From: Chitinophaga pinensis
GTDB lineage: Bacteria; Bacteroidota; Bacteroidia; UKL13-3
Reading direction: 5' to 3'
Length of the DNA: 64,000 nt
NCBI GenBank assembly: GCA_945870425.1
Contig: CAMBSD010000004.1
Location: forward strand, 1 to 64,000
The notes under the pieces are model-generated. The model was not told the DNA's origin, ran no database searches, and saw nothing but the letters and a program-made list of their open reading frames with translations. The translations under genes and the position numbers were made by a program. Of the stretch, positions 25,514 to 36,095 are shown in pieces (positions within the stretch are counted from its first letter, which is position 1; each line of letters opens with the position of its first letter).

Positions 25514-27052
25514 ATGGATAAAAGAGAAAAATTACTGCGACTCAGAGACGAATCACAACTAGGTGGAGGACTTGACCGAATTGCCTCACAACATAAAAAA
25601 GGAAAATTAACGGCCAGGGAAAGAATTCACTTTTTGGTTGATGAAGGAAGCTTTGAAGAAATAGGTGCTTTTGTTATGCATAGAAGCAAGGATTTCGGAA
25701 TGGAAAATCAACAGTTTTTGGGTGATGGTGTAATAACCGGTTATGGTACTATCTCTGGACGCTTGATATATGTTTTCTCTCAAGACTTTACTGTATTTGG
25801 AGGCTCTCTATCAGAAACGCATGCAGAAAAGATTTGTAAACTAATGGATTTAGCCATGAAAAATGGTGCCCCATTAATTGGCCTAAATGATAGCGGTGGT
25901 GCTAGGATTCAGGAAGGTGTTGTTTCTCTTGGTGGATACGCTGATATATTTTACAGAAACACAATGGCTAGTGGCGTTATCCCTCAAATCTCTGCCATCA
26001 TGGGACCATGCGCTGGTGGAGCAGTGTATAGCCCTGCTATTACCGACTTTATTATGATGGTCGAAAATACCAGCTATATGTTTGTTACAGGACCCAATGT
26101 TGTAAAAACAGTAACACATGAAGAGGTCTCTAGTGAGGACTTAGGAGGTGCATCCGTTCATTCAACAAAAAGTGGAGTGGCTCATTTTACTGCTGCAAAC
26201 GAGATAGATTGTATCAATCAATTGAAAAAATTGATAAGTTATATACCTGAAAATTGCGAAGAAAAAACACCTGATTTTGCTTACGAAGCTGGAGATGAAA
26301 TACGTCCGAAATTGGCTGAAATTATTCCTGAAAATGCCAATCAACCTTATGATATCAGAGATGTAATTAGTGAAACATTAGATGAGGATAGTTTTTATGA
26401 AGTTCATAAAAATTATGCAGAAAACATTGTCGTTGGATTTGCGCGTCTAGCTGGCAGAAGTATTGGTATTGTTGCCAATCAACCAGCCTACCTAGCAGGT
26501 GTATTAGATATTCATTCATCACAAAAGGCAGCACGGTTTGTGCGTTTTTGCGATAGCTTTAATATTCCCTTGTTGGTTTTCGAAGATGTACCAGGGTTTT
26601 TACCAGGTACCGACCAAGAGTGGAATGCCATTATTACAAATGGTGCTAAATTACTTTATGCCTTTTGCGAAGCTACAGTGCCAAGAGTTACGGTAATAAC
26701 TCGAAAGGCTTATGGAGGAGCCTATGATGTAATGAATAGTAAACATATTGGATGTGATATAAATTTTGCATGGCCAACGGCAGAAATTGCAGTGATGGGA
26801 GCCAAAGGAGCTGCTGAAATTATTTTCAAAAAAGATATTGACAAAGCAGCTGATCCTACCCAAGCACTGATGGACAAGGAAAAAGAATATGCTGATATTT
26901 TTGCAAACCCATACAGAGCTGCAGAAAGGGGCTTTATTGATGAAGTTATTTTGCCTGAAGAAACAAGAAAAAAGCTGATCAAAGCGTTTAAGATGCTAGA
27001 AAACAAAGTAGCAAATCTACCAAGAAAAAAACATGGAAATATACCTATGTAA
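25514..27052 (+). CDS. pccB: Propionyl-CoA carboxylase beta (carboxyltransferase) subunit
   Basis: 512 residues, both halves of the carboxyltransferase crotonase fold. N-half: [50 protein letters not shown]-half: [38 protein letters not shown] and [15 protein letters not shown], which closely resembles human PCCB. It transfers carboxyl from biotin to propionyl-CoA (or another short acyl-CoA; the substrate is inferred from similarity). No biotin carboxylase or carrier subunit gene is adjacent. Confidence 0.92.
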   Translation: MDKREKLLRLRDESQLGGGLDRIASQHKKGKLTARERIHFLVDEGSFEEIGAFVMHRSKDFGMENQQFLGDGVITGYGTISGRLIYVFSQDFTVFGGSLSETHAEKICKLMDLAMKNGAPLIGLNDSGGARIQEGVVSLGGYADIFYRNTMASGVIPQISAIMGPCAGGAVYSPAITDFIMMVENTSYMFVTGPNVVKTVTHEEVSSEDLGGASVHSTKSGVAHFTAANEIDCINQLKKLISYIPENCEEKTPDFAYEAGDEIRPKLAEIIPENANQPYDIRDVISETLDEDSFYEVHKNYAENIVVGFARLAGRSIGIVANQPAYLAGVLDIHSSQKAARFVRFCDSFNIPLLVFEDVPGFLPGTDQEWNAIITNGAKLLYAFCEATVPRVTVITRKAYGGAYDVMNSKHIGCDINFAWPTAEIAVMGAKGAAEIIFKKDIDKAADPTQALMDKEKEYADIFANPYRAAERGFIDEVILPEETRKKLIKAFKMLENKVANLPRKKHGNIPM

Positions 27053-27065
27053 CATTCGCATAACT

Positions 27066-28658
27066 ATGATAAATAAAATCGTTGTATCTATCTGTATTTT
27101 TGGATTAGAGCTATCAAATGCATTTGCACAAAATGACTTAAAAACAAATGCTAATATCACGCATGTCACTGTTTTTCGTTCACAAGCCCAAATAACTAGG
27201 CTTGCTAGCATTGATGCCAATGAGGGATTATATAATGTCATATTTGATAAGTTATCTCCATACATCAATATGAATAGTGTTGAGGTGAAGGCGGACCAAG
27301 CCATAACAATCTTGTCTGTAATGAATAGAAACCAATACTTGAACAAAGAAGAAAAACCTGAGTCCATAAAATTGATGGAAGACTCGCTAGAAAGTTTAAA
27401 TGCATCTTTAGCCGATTTTAAAGCTGATAAAGAAACCATCTTATTTCAAAAAGAATTGATGTTAGCCAATAAAAATGTAGGCAGCAACCAAACAGGTGTA
27501 AAGACGGATGAACTTGAAGACCTAATTACATTATACCACAAAAAGTTAAATGAATTTAAAACGGACTGGTTTAGACTTACAAAACTTGAGAATAAATACA
27601 CAGAGATAAAGCAAAAACTTTCACAGCAATTGGCAGAATACAACAATGGTCAGTTGCAACTGACCAACGAAATTGTAGTGAGCATAAAAGCCAATAGAGA
27701 GTTACAAAATGCAAAAATGGAGTTGGGCTATTTGGTATCAAATGTAGGTTGGCAACCCTTTTATGATATTAGGGTAAAAGATACCAAAAGCCCTGTTAAC
27801 ATTATGTGTAAAGCAAAAATTACCCAAGGCACAGGTGAAGATTGGAAAAACGTAATGTTAAAACTTACTACAGCCAACCCCGCAGAAGGTGGAAATAAAC
27901 CAGAATTGCAAACCAATTGGTTAAGGTTTTATGAGCCTATAGATTATAATGCAAACCTTAGAAAGCCAATGTCAGCTGCGCCACAAATGCAACGTTTAAA
28001 ATCAGAGCAGGATGTTGCTGAATCAGTTGGAATGGCATCAGTAGCCGAAACAGCTATCAATACTGAGTTTATTGTCAATACACCTTACTCAATACCTAGC
28101 GATAATGCGCCACACTCCGTAGACTTAAATGTATTGAGTTTACTAGCGGAATATATTTATCAGGCAGTTCCTAGATTAGAAAAAGATGTTTTTGTTACAG
28201 CACGCGTAGCTGCCAATGATTTGGTAAATAATTTACAAGGCGAAGCCAATGTGTATTTTGATGGAACCTTTACAGGTAATACCTATATAAACAGCACAGC
28301 TGAAGACACACTAACACTTAGCTTAGGTATAGATAAACGCATTCAAGTTGAACGTAAAAAATTAAAAGAATTTAGTTCTAAATCTTTCTTTGGTAACACA
28401 AAAACTGAAAGCAATACGTGGGAAGTTATCATTCGAAATACCCGAAAAGAATCTATAAAAATATTACTTGAAGACCAAGTTCCTGTGAGCACTGATAAAG
28501 AAATTGAAGTAAAAATTACAGATGCTGGCAACGCGAGTGTTGAAAATGAAAGTGGTAAATTAAAATGGATATTTAATGTAGCGCCTGAACAATCACAAAC
28601 GGCAAAATTCTCATTTGAGGTAAAGTATCCTAAGGACAAAAAAATCAATAGTTACTAA
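27066..28658 (+). CDS. DUF4139/MuiA-like secreted protein
   Basis: 530 residues from ATG 27066. A longer frame from 27033 overlaps pccB and would bury the signal peptide (MINKIVVSICIFGLELSNAFA), so I reject it. Layout: N-terminal DUF4140-like strand region (about 25-90, HVTVFRSQAQITR), a coiled coil (about 100-205), then DUF4139 (about 215-530) with YLVSNVGWQPFYDIRVKD and the C-terminal KFSFEVKYPKDKKI. The family is periplasmic or outer-membrane associated and of unknown function. It follows pccB by 13 nt. Confidence 0.88.
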   Translation: MINKIVVSICIFGLELSNAFAQNDLKTNANITHVTVFRSQAQITRLASIDANEGLYNVIFDKLSPYINMNSVEVKADQAITILSVMNRNQYLNKEEKPESIKLMEDSLESLNASLADFKADKETILFQKELMLANKNVGSNQTGVKTDELEDLITLYHKKLNEFKTDWFRLTKLENKYTEIKQKLSQQLAEYNNGQLQLTNEIVVSIKANRELQNAKMELGYLVSNVGWQPFYDIRVKDTKSPVNIMCKAKITQGTGEDWKNVMLKLTTANPAEGGNKPELQTNWLRFYEPIDYNANLRKPMSAAPQMQRLKSEQDVAESVGMASVAETAINTEFIVNTPYSIPSDNAPHSVDLNVLSLLAEYIYQAVPRLEKDVFVTARVAANDLVNNLQGEANVYFDGTFTGNTYINSTAEDTLTLSLGIDKRIQVERKKLKEFSSKSFFGNTKTESNTWEVIIRNTRKESIKILLEDQVPVSTDKEIEVKITDAGNASVENESGKLKWIFNVAPEQSQTAKFSFEVKYPKDKKINSY

Positions 28659-28695
28659 ACGAAAAAAGACTACCGATGGTAGTCTTTTTTCGTTT
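28657..28695. terminator. Bidirectional terminator between DUF4139 gene and moxR
   Basis: Perfect palindrome: an 18-bp stem (28657-28674 with 28678-28695) around a 3-nt GAT loop, with six A on one side and six T on the other. It lies between convergent genes and can end transcription from both. Confidence 0.95.
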
Positions 28696-28702
28696 CTATA
28701 TT

Positions 28703-29665
28703 TTATAGCAGGCCTTGAATGATCTTTTCAATTTTCATTCCTTCAGCTTCAGCCTTATAATTCTTAATCAATCGATGGCGAAGAACATTTACAGCCACGG
28801 CTTTCACATCTTCAATATCGGGAGATAATTTTCCTTTTAGCACAGCATTACATTTAGCTCCAATGACTAAAAATTGACCAGCACGAGGGCCAGCACCATA
28901 AGAAATAAACTCCTTAACTTCAGGCGAAGCGAAAGGTGAATCAGGTCTTGTTTTTGAAACCAATTTTACTGCATACTCCACCACATTATCAGCAATAGGA
29001 ATTCGTCTCACCAATTGCTGAAATTGAAGTATTTCAGTAGCATGTAATACTTTCCTTAAACTTACTTTATTTTCAGTGGTGGTATTTTTTATTACTTGCA
29101 ACTCGTCTTCAAATTTTGGATAGTCAAGAATCAAATTATACATAAAACGATCAAGTTGTGCTTCTGGCAATGGGTAGGTTCCCTCCTGCTCTATTGGGTT
29201 TTGAGTGGCAAGTACAAAAAATGGTTCTTCCAAACGATGTAATTTTCCGTTTATGGTAACGGTTTTTTCTTGCATGGCTTCTAATAAAGCCGCTTGTGTT
29301 TTTGGCGGTGTTCTGTTTATCTCATCAGCCAATAACACATTACAAAAAACAGGACCTCTCAAAAATTTAAATTCTCTTTTTTCGTCTAAAATTTCACTTC
29401 CGGTAATATCACTCGGCATCAAATCTGGTGTAAATTGTATGCGATTAAAGTTTAAATCCAAAACTTCTGAAATCGTTCTCACAAGCAGAGTCTTAGCTAA
29501 GCCAGGTAAGCCAATTAACAGGCTGTGCGCATTGCTAAAAATTGAATTTAACACCGCATCAACCACATCATTTTGTCCAATGATTACTTTTCCTATCTCC
29601 TCTTGAAGTTCCTTATATTTTTGATGAAGCGCCTTTGCTGCTTCCACATCATTGTTATACTGCAT
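28703..29665 (-). CDS. MoxR-family AAA+ ATPase
   Basis: 320 residues. Walker A is GLPGLAKT (52-59), Walker B LLADEINR (111-118), then sensor-1 LATQNP and arginine-finger region LDRFMYNL. MoxR proteins act as chaperones that load cofactors or activate partner complexes, usually beside DUF58 and von Willebrand A genes; none of those are in this window, so here it stands alone as the last gene before the terminator. Confidence 0.92.
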   Translation of the reverse strand: MQYNNDVEAAKALHQKYKELQEEIGKVIIGQNDVVDAVLNSIFSNAHSLLIGLPGLAKTLLVRTISEVLDLNFNRIQFTPDLMPSDITGSEILDEKREFKFLRGPVFCNVLLADEINRTPPKTQAALLEAMQEKTVTINGKLHRLEEPFFVLATQNPIEQEGTYPLPEAQLDRFMYNLILDYPKFEDELQVIKNTTTENKVSLRKVLHATEILQFQQLVRRIPIADNVVEYAVKLVSKTRPDSPFASPEVKEFISYGAGPRAGQFLVIGAKCNAVLKGKLSPDIEDVKAVAVNVLRHRLIKNYKAEAEGMKIEKIIQGLL

Positions 29666-29768
29666 TTTGCTTTTTGTTGGATTAAAAAAATTTCTATTTC
29701 AACATTCCTTATTTTTAAGGTGTGGCGAAGTAAACAAAAAAATGTGTATTTAACACTTCATATTATTT

Positions 29769-29776
29769 TATCTTCG
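29769..29776 (+). promoter_or_regulatory. Possible -7 element for O-methyltransferase gene
   Basis: TATCTTCG, one mismatch to TAnnTTTG, 8 nt before ATG 29785. No TTG at the -33 position. Confidence 0.3.
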
Positions 29777-29784
29777 TATGCCAA

Positions 29785-30429
29785 ATGGATTTTATCAATC
29801 AAACCATACAAGACTATTGCGATCGAAATACTACAGCCGAAAGTGATGCGCTAAAAAAAATTAATAGGCATACCCATGCCAACATCTTACAGCCTAGAAT
29901 GTTAAGCGGTCATTTTCAAGGGCGTTTTTTATCAATGATTAGTCAAATGATTAAGCCCAAATACGTGCTTGAGATTGGCACTTATACTGGATATTCTGCT
30001 ATTTGCCTTGCTGAAGGGCTGCAAACAGGCGGTAAACTCATTACCATTGATGTGAATGCCGAACTTGAAGTCCTTGTAAACAGCCATATTTCGCAAGCTG
30101 ATATGATTGACAAAATTGAGCATTTAATAGGTGATGCTTCAGAAATCATCAACACCCTCGACTTTCCCTTTGACCTTGTTTTTATTGATGCAGATAAACC
30201 AAATTATCCAAAATATTATGACTTGATAATAAACAAAATCCCATCTGGTTCATTTATATTAATTGATAATGTGCTCTGGAGTGGAAAGGTTCTTAATCAA
30301 AAAGATTTGGATAAGGATAAAGACACACAAATATTACACTCACTAAATGAGACTGTTCAAAAGGACGAAAGGGTTGAGAATATATTACTACCCATTCGTG
30401 ATGGTCTCATGCTTGTAAGAAAACTTTAA
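29785..30429 (+). CDS. Class I SAM-dependent O-methyltransferase
   Basis: 214 residues of the caffeoyl-CoA/catechol O-methyltransferase family. SAM-binding motif I is VLEIGTYTGYSA (61-72); the acidic metal/SAM residues are in FIDADKPNY (D135, D137) and LIDNVLWSG. It methylates a catechol-like hydroxyl; substrate unknown. It lies 19 nt before menA, so a quinone-related or merely co-transcribed role is possible. Confidence 0.9.
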   Translation: MDFINQTIQDYCDRNTTAESDALKKINRHTHANILQPRMLSGHFQGRFLSMISQMIKPKYVLEIGTYTGYSAICLAEGLQTGGKLITIDVNAELEVLVNSHISQADMIDKIEHLIGDASEIINTLDFPFDLVFIDADKPNYPKYYDLIINKIPSGSFILIDNVLWSGKVLNQKDLDKDKDTQILHSLNETVQKDERVENILLPIRDGLMLVRKL

Positions 30430-30448
30430 AATATCGAATACATTCATT

Positions 30449-31339
30449 ATGATAAAAACCTGGATTTCAGCCTTTCGTTTGCGAACACTTTTTTTGTCAT
30501 TGGCTTGCATCATGATGGGCAATTTTTTAGCTTCAGCAAATGGCTACAAAAGCATTAGCATTTTTAGTTTTTGTATGCTAACGGCATTGTTTTTACAAAT
30601 CTTATCCAATTTGGCAAACGATTACGGAGACAGCATTCATGGTGCAGACCACGATGGTAGAAAAGGCCCTAAAAGAGCGGTTCAATCAGGCAAAATCACC
30701 AAAGATCAAATGAAGAAAGCAATTGGAATTTTAGTTGCTTTAAGCCTTATCAGTGGAATTTCATTATTGTATTTTTCATATGACGTAATTGGAATTTATG
30801 GTATTCTTGCTCTATTTGCAATAGGTATTGCAGCCATATTAGCCGCTATAACTTACACCAATGGCAAAAAGCCTTATGGCTATGTAGGACTTGGCGATAT
30901 TTCAGTTTTCATTTTCTTTGGCTTGGTAGCCGTTTTTGGAACCTATTATTTACAAGCAGGCTTACTTGCTTTGGACGTAATATTGCCATCATTAGCTTGC
31001 GGCTTATTTTCGGTAGCTGTGCTAAATTTAAATAATATGAGGGACATTGATAGCGATTTGGCAGCAGGAAAAAAAAGTATACCTGCAAGAATTGGCTTTA
31101 GAAACGCAAAAATCTATCACCTAATCATCATATTGGGTGCCTTCATTTGCTTATTTAGTTATTCATATATGCATGAAGCTGAGATTAGCAATTATGTCTA
31201 CGCAATAACTGCGGTTCCTTTTGCACTTTCATTAGTTATGATTTTTAAAACAGATGACAAACAAAGTTTAGATCCACTTTTAAAGGTGACATCTCTTTCA
31301 ACCTTTGTTTTGGTTATTTTATTTGGCCTCTTTTTATAA
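30449..31339 (+). CDS. menA: 1,4-dihydroxy-2-naphthoate polyprenyltransferase
   Basis: UbiA-family membrane enzyme that attaches the isoprenoid chain to 1,4-dihydroxy-2-naphthoate, giving demethylmenaquinone. 296 residues, eight or nine helices; first Asp-rich motif NLANDYGDSIHGADHDGR (54-71) and second NNMRDIDSDLAAGKKS (about 194-209). The menC gene follows 6 nt later, consistent with a menaquinone operon. Confidence 0.94.
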   Translation: MIKTWISAFRLRTLFLSLACIMMGNFLASANGYKSISIFSFCMLTALFLQILSNLANDYGDSIHGADHDGRKGPKRAVQSGKITKDQMKKAIGILVALSLISGISLLYFSYDVIGIYGILALFAIGIAAILAAITYTNGKKPYGYVGLGDISVFIFFGLVAVFGTYYLQAGLLALDVILPSLACGLFSVAVLNLNNMRDIDSDLAAGKKSIPARIGFRNAKIYHLIIILGAFICLFSYSYMHEAEISNYVYAITAVPFALSLVMIFKTDDKQSLDPLLKVTSLSTFVLVILFGLFL

Positions 31340-31345
31340 AACAAT

Positions 31346-32398
31346 ATGCTGCATTATTCATACTTCAAACGCGAATTAGAATTCGCTTTTGATGCTCGAA
31401 CTTCAAGGGGTGAAATAAAAAACCATACTGCATATATTATTAAGGTTATTGACTACCTTAATCCCAGTATTCTTGGCCACGGTGAGGCTTCACCATTATA
31501 TGGTTTGAGTATTGATTATCAAAATGATTTTGAAAATCAACTAAAAAATATTCTCCAAGAATTAAATGATGGTTTACGATTTGAAGACATTGATTTATCA
31601 GAACTTCCATCAATTCGTTTTGCACTAGAAACTGCCTTAGCTGACCTACATTATGGTGGTCAGATGAAAATTTTCGAAAACGAGTTTATTCATGGAAAAG
31701 CAATACCCATCAACGGTTTAATTTGGATGGCAGACAAGCATAAAATGCTTGAAGAAGCCCAGGAGAAAATAGAAAAAAGTTTTAATTGTATAAAACTTAA
31801 AGTTGGCAATTTGGATTTTGATGAAGAATGCAGATTGATTGAGAGTATCCGAAAAAATCATTCCGCACACAAACTTGAATTAAGACTAGATGCTAATGGA
31901 GCTTTTGAGCCGCATGAAGCACTGGAAAAACTTAAGGAACTACATCGATTTGAAATCCATTCAATCGAGCAGCCCATTAAACCGAAACAACCGGAATGGA
32001 TGGAAGAAATTTGCAGGGAAGCACCCATTCACATTGCATTAGACGAAGAGCTGATAGGTGTAAATGTGTATGAAATGGGCCACACTCTTATTAAAAAGAT
32101 TAAACCAAAATACATTATTCTTAAACCCACATTACTTGGTGGCTTTTCTGCATGCGATAAATGGATAAATATAGCGAACAAAAGTAACATAGGCTGGTGG
32201 CTAACATCTGCATTGGAAAGCAATGTAGGCTTAAATGCCATTTCACAATATGCCTCCTATTTAAATGTTAAAAATCACCAAGGGCTGGGAACGGGGAGCT
32301 TATATCAAAATAACTTTCCATCGCCACTCATGGTCGAAAATGGCTATTTATTTTTTAGTGATATTAAAAAGTGGAATTTCGAGGAAAATGACCTTTAA
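31346..32398 (+). CDS. menC: o-Succinylbenzoate synthase
   Basis: Enolase-superfamily dehydratase in menaquinone synthesis (SHCHC to o-succinylbenzoate). 350 residues with the catalytic KxK (K150, K152 in CIKLKVG), metal ligands D182 (DANGAF), E208 (SIEQP) and D233 (ALDEEL), and general acid/base K260 (ILKPTLLGG). Downstream of menA with a 6-nt gap. Other men genes are not in this window. Confidence 0.94.
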   Translation: MLHYSYFKRELEFAFDARTSRGEIKNHTAYIIKVIDYLNPSILGHGEASPLYGLSIDYQNDFENQLKNILQELNDGLRFEDIDLSELPSIRFALETALADLHYGGQMKIFENEFIHGKAIPINGLIWMADKHKMLEEAQEKIEKSFNCIKLKVGNLDFDEECRLIESIRKNHSAHKLELRLDANGAFEPHEALEKLKELHRFEIHSIEQPIKPKQPEWMEEICREAPIHIALDEELIGVNVYEMGHTLIKKIKPKYIILKPTLLGGFSACDKWINIANKSNIGWWLTSALESNVGLNAISQYASYLNVKNHQGLGTGSLYQNNFPSPLMVENGYLFFSDIKKWNFEENDL

Positions 32399-32403
32399 TT
32401 ATT

Positions 32404-32411
32404 TACTTTTG
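32404..32411 (+). promoter_or_regulatory. -7 element for hybrid kinase gene
   Basis: TACTTTTG, exact TAnnTTTG match, 33 nt before the GTG start at 32445, just after the menC stop. It marks the kinase as its own unit rather than part of the men operon. Confidence 0.5.
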
Positions 32412-32444
32412 TCATTTAAGTTGTTTTAAAACGCATCCAAAATA

Positions 32445-35400
32445 GTGGAAGTAGAAAAAAAATTTGTAAACACATTTTGTATTGTAGCTGTATTGTGCAG
32501 CTTTGCATTAACTGGTTTCAAATTAATTTCAGGCGTTACACCTCAATACTATTTAACTATTATTACATTATTGGTTGCTTTGACAACCTATTTAATCAAC
32601 CAAAAATATAGCAAGCTTGCTTTCTTCCTTATCAAAATACCTGGACTACTTGTTATTTATTTGTTTGATGATGGTGTAAGCAGCAATGCAGGCTATTTTC
32701 TTTATTACTTTCCCTACATTTTGCTTAGCTTCCTATACGGAAAAAGCAATAAAAGTTTACTTTATTATGTAGATATTTTTATCATCGTTACGATATTTTG
32801 TTTGGTAAATTTTACAGATATACCACCCAAACTTGGGCTTCAAATTCCAAAACCACAAAACCATAATTTATACTTACTAAATCTCTCTATTTCAATTTTT
32901 CTAAGTTTATATTTATTAAATCTATTTATTAATAATGCCTTAAAATCAAAGCGTGAAGGCACATCAAACGAGGCAAAACTGCTTACTCTTATTGGTGGTT
33001 CGAGCAATATGATTTGGAGCATTGATTTGCAATATAAATTAACAAGCGCAAATGACACTGTTCTCTCTACTTATGAATTAGAATACGGTAGAAAAATTAG
33101 TTTAGGCGAAAATGTACTTGAAGGATTACGAAAGGATGACTATAAATTTTGGCGAACGAACTACGACAAAACCTTTGCTGGAGAAACCTTTAAAAGTGAA
33201 TTGTTATATAACATTAAAAATGGAATAAGAATACTTGAATATACTTACACGCCAATTAAAGAAAATGATCTTATTACAGGTCTGTTTGTTACAAGCAATG
33301 ATATTACAGCCTTCAAAGAATATGAAAATGAAATATTGGAACGTGAAAGAAACTTATCACTTATCTTACAATCTTTTGATGATATTCTTTTAGAAATAGA
33401 TTCAAATCACACAATAATTAATGTTTGGAGTAATGATAATTCAAAACTTGACTATCCATTAAATGAAATCATAGGAAGAAAGGTTATTGAATTTGGAAAT
33501 GCAGATTTGGGACCTAAGTTCGATAATCTAATTAGCAAAGTTTTTATCTCAGGTGAAACACTAAAACATGAATTTGAATTAACTCTGAAAGACAAGAAGC
33601 TTTGGTTTTTAGCTAACATTTCATTGATAAATGATGCCGAACCAAGAGTCTCTTTAAAATTGGAAGAATGCACATCAAGAAAAAACAATGAATTAGAAAC
33701 CCTAAGGCAAAAAGAATTTTTAAACCAACTGATTAATAATTTGCCAGTAGGTATTTTCGCTAAAGATGTGTATGATAACCTCAGATATACCATTTGGAAC
33801 AGCGAGTTAGAAAACATGTTTGGCTTGAAAAAAATTGATGTAATTGGTAAGACGGACTTCGATATTTTCAAAATAAACGAGGATTTAGATGACTTTGTAG
33901 ACACCGATACAATTGTGCTCGAATCCAAGGAACCGCTAATTATTAATAATTTAAACGTAAATACACCTACTGGAGTAATTATAGCTAAAACAATTAAAAT
34001 ACCCATATACAATGAGGCTGGTGAACCAGAACAAGTAATTGGTATCCTTGAAAACATTACGGAAATTAAACGAGTACAAGATGATTTGATAAGTGCGGAA
34101 AAAAGATGGAACTATGCCTTAACAGGCAGTAGAGATGGAGTTTGGGATTTAGATCTAACATCAAAGGATATATATTACTCACCCGTGTTTAAAAAAATGC
34201 TGGGTTATGATGAAAACGAATTTGATAATTCTACCATAGAGTGGGAGAAACGTGTACACCCAAAAGATCTTCAAAAAGCTTTATTGGAATTTCAAAAACA
34301 TATTGAAGGGTTTACTGAATTTTATCAAACTGATTACAGAATTAGGTGTAAAGATGGTAATTATACTTGGGTTTTAGACAGAGGGAAAATTGCAGAATAC
34401 AATCAAAATGGTGCACCCGAACGTTTTATTGGCACTATTACCGATATAAACCATTTAAAAGAACTCGAAGAAAAGTCTAAAAATAGTGAAGAATTATTGA
34501 GTTCGATTAATCAGAATATCACTGAAGCAATTTATAGAAGTACCACAAAAGAAGGCTTAATATACATTAACAAGTCCTTTATTGATATGTTTGGCTTTAA
34601 TTCATACGAAGAGGCAATAAAAACTCCTATTCATGAATTATATGATTCTCACCAGGATCGTGATGTTGTTATTAAAGAATTACTCCAACAAAAAACCATA
34701 CATAACAAAGAGGTATTGCTTAGAAAAAAATCTGGTGAAACCTTTTGGGGTCTAATAAGTACTATATGCATTGAGAACGAAAATGGGAATTGCTATTTTG
34801 ATGGTGCCATAAGAGATATAAGTAGCATCAAGCTGATTGAAGAGCAATTGATTCAAGCAAAAGAAATGGCCGAAGCTGCAGCCAAAGCGAAAGGTTTATT
34901 CCTCTCTACAATGAGTCATGAAATCAGGACACCGATGAATGCTGTAATCGGTATTGCCAATTTATTAATTAATGAAAACCCTAGTAAGGAGCAATTAGAA
35001 AGTTTACAAACTCTTAAATTTTCTGCAGAGAGTTTAATGTACTTAATTAATGATATTTTAGACTTTAGTAAGATTGATGCAGGTAAGATTGAACTTGAAA
35101 GTACTGAATTTAACCTGAGCCAATTATTAGTAAATATTAAACAATCATTTATTTCAAAAGCAGAGGAAAAAGGCCTTAAACTTCATGTGCAAATAGACCC
35201 TGAATTGCCACAAATTTTAATTGGAGATCCAATTAGAGTAGCTCAAATCATTACCAATTTAATAAGCAATGCAGTTAAATTTACAGAAATTGGTGAAATA
35301 AATCTTGAAGCAAAAGTAATAGAGAATACTTCAGAAAGCACCGTTATAAACTTCAATATAAAGGATACAGGAATAGGTATACCACCAGACAAAATACCGT

Positions 35401-36020
35401 ACATATTTGAACATTTCATTCAAGCAAGCAGCGATACAACTCGAAAGTACGGAGGTACAGGATTAGGATTAGCTATCACTAAAAAGTTAATTGAACTATT
35501 TGATAGTCAAATTTCGGTTAAGAGCGATGTCGGAGTGGGCACAAAATTCTTTTTTGACTTAAGATTCATTAACAGTGATCAATTAAATTTAATAATTGAA
35601 CCTAAGAAGCTTATCAAAATAGAACCTCTTACGGGAATGAAAATACTTCTGGTAGAGGATAATAATATTAATGTATTTGTGGTTGCCCGTTTTTTAAAGA
35701 ATTGGGATATTGCTTATGATGTTGCCCAAAATGGTGCCATTGCTTTAGACATGCATCATAAAAGCAGGTATGATTTAATATTGATGGATTTGCAAATGCC
35801 TGTGATGGATGGATACGAAGCGACCACAGCAATTCGATTAAAAGATAAAAAAACACCAATTATTGCCTTAACTGCAAATGCCTTTAGCGATATAAAACTA
35901 AAAGTAATGGAAGTGGGAATGAATGATTATATTACCAAGCCATTCGACCCCGATGACCTTTATAAAAAAATCAAAGTTTGTCAAAATTTAAAAAACAATG
36001 GACTTTTAAAATTATTTTAA
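32445..36020 (+). CDS. Multi-PAS hybrid sensor histidine kinase with receiver
   Basis: 1191 residues, GTG start. Five or six N-terminal membrane helices (about 8-165), then about five PAS/PAC modules (roughly 175-290, 300-410, 420-545, 555-680, 685-800; the fourth reads WDLDLTSKDIYYSPVFKKML). HisKA holds H825 (TMSHEIRTPMNAVIG), HATPase_c follows (about 930-1045; DTGIGIPPDK, GGTGLGLAI), and a C-terminal receiver carries D1115 (LMDLQMPVMDGYEA). No output DNA-binding domain and no adjacent regulator, so signalling probably passes through a phosphotransfer protein elsewhere. The signal is unknown. Confidence 0.93.
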   Translation: MEVEKKFVNTFCIVAVLCSFALTGFKLISGVTPQYYLTIITLLVALTTYLINQKYSKLAFFLIKIPGLLVIYLFDDGVSSNAGYFLYYFPYILLSFLYGKSNKSLLYYVDIFIIVTIFCLVNFTDIPPKLGLQIPKPQNHNLYLLNLSISIFLSLYLLNLFINNALKSKREGTSNEAKLLTLIGGSSNMIWSIDLQYKLTSANDTVLSTYELEYGRKISLGENVLEGLRKDDYKFWRTNYDKTFAGETFKSELLYNIKNGIRILEYTYTPIKENDLITGLFVTSNDITAFKEYENEILERERNLSLILQSFDDILLEIDSNHTIINVWSNDNSKLDYPLNEIIGRKVIEFGNADLGPKFDNLISKVFISGETLKHEFELTLKDKKLWFLANISLINDAEPRVSLKLEECTSRKNNELETLRQKEFLNQLINNLPVGIFAKDVYDNLRYTIWNSELENMFGLKKIDVIGKTDFDIFKINEDLDDFVDTDTIVLESKEPLIINNLNVNTPTGVIIAKTIKIPIYNEAGEPEQVIGILENITEIKRVQDDLISAEKRWNYALTGSRDGVWDLDLTSKDIYYSPVFKKMLGYDENEFDNSTIEWEKRVHPKDLQKALLEFQKHIEGFTEFYQTDYRIRCKDGNYTWVLDRGKIAEYNQNGAPERFIGTITDINHLKELEEKSKNSEELLSSINQNITEAIYRSTTKEGLIYINKSFIDMFGFNSYEEAIKTPIHELYDSHQDRDVVIKELLQQKTIHNKEVLLRKKSGETFWGLISTICIENENGNCYFDGAIRDISSIKLIEEQLIQAKEMAEAAAKAKGLFLSTMSHEIRTPMNAVIGIANLLINENPSKEQLESLQTLKFSAESLMYLINDILDFSKIDAGKIELESTEFNLSQLLVNIKQSFISKAEEKGLKLHVQIDPELPQILIGDPIRVAQIITNLISNAVKFTEIGEINLEAKVIENTSESTVINFNIKDTGIGIPPDKIPYIFEHFIQASSDTTRKYGGTGLGLAITKKLIELFDSQISVKSDVGVGTKFFFDLRFINSDQLNLIIEPKKLIKIEPLTGMKILLVEDNNINVFVVARFLKNWDIAYDVAQNGAIALDMHHKSRYDLILMDLQMPVMDGYEATTAIRLKDKKTPIIALTANAFSDIKLKVMEVGMNDYITKPFDPDDLYKKIKVCQNLKNNGLLKLF

Positions 36021-36095
36021 TGCTCGGATTTTCAGATTCCATATTTTATTTCATCCTAAATTAAAATTGCTAAATTTCAAAACCAAAGAAATCTA

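Noticed and set aside
33452-34057. 201-codon frame antisense to the hybrid kinase
   Set aside because: Lies wholly within PAS coding sequence on the other strand; no motif or promoter.
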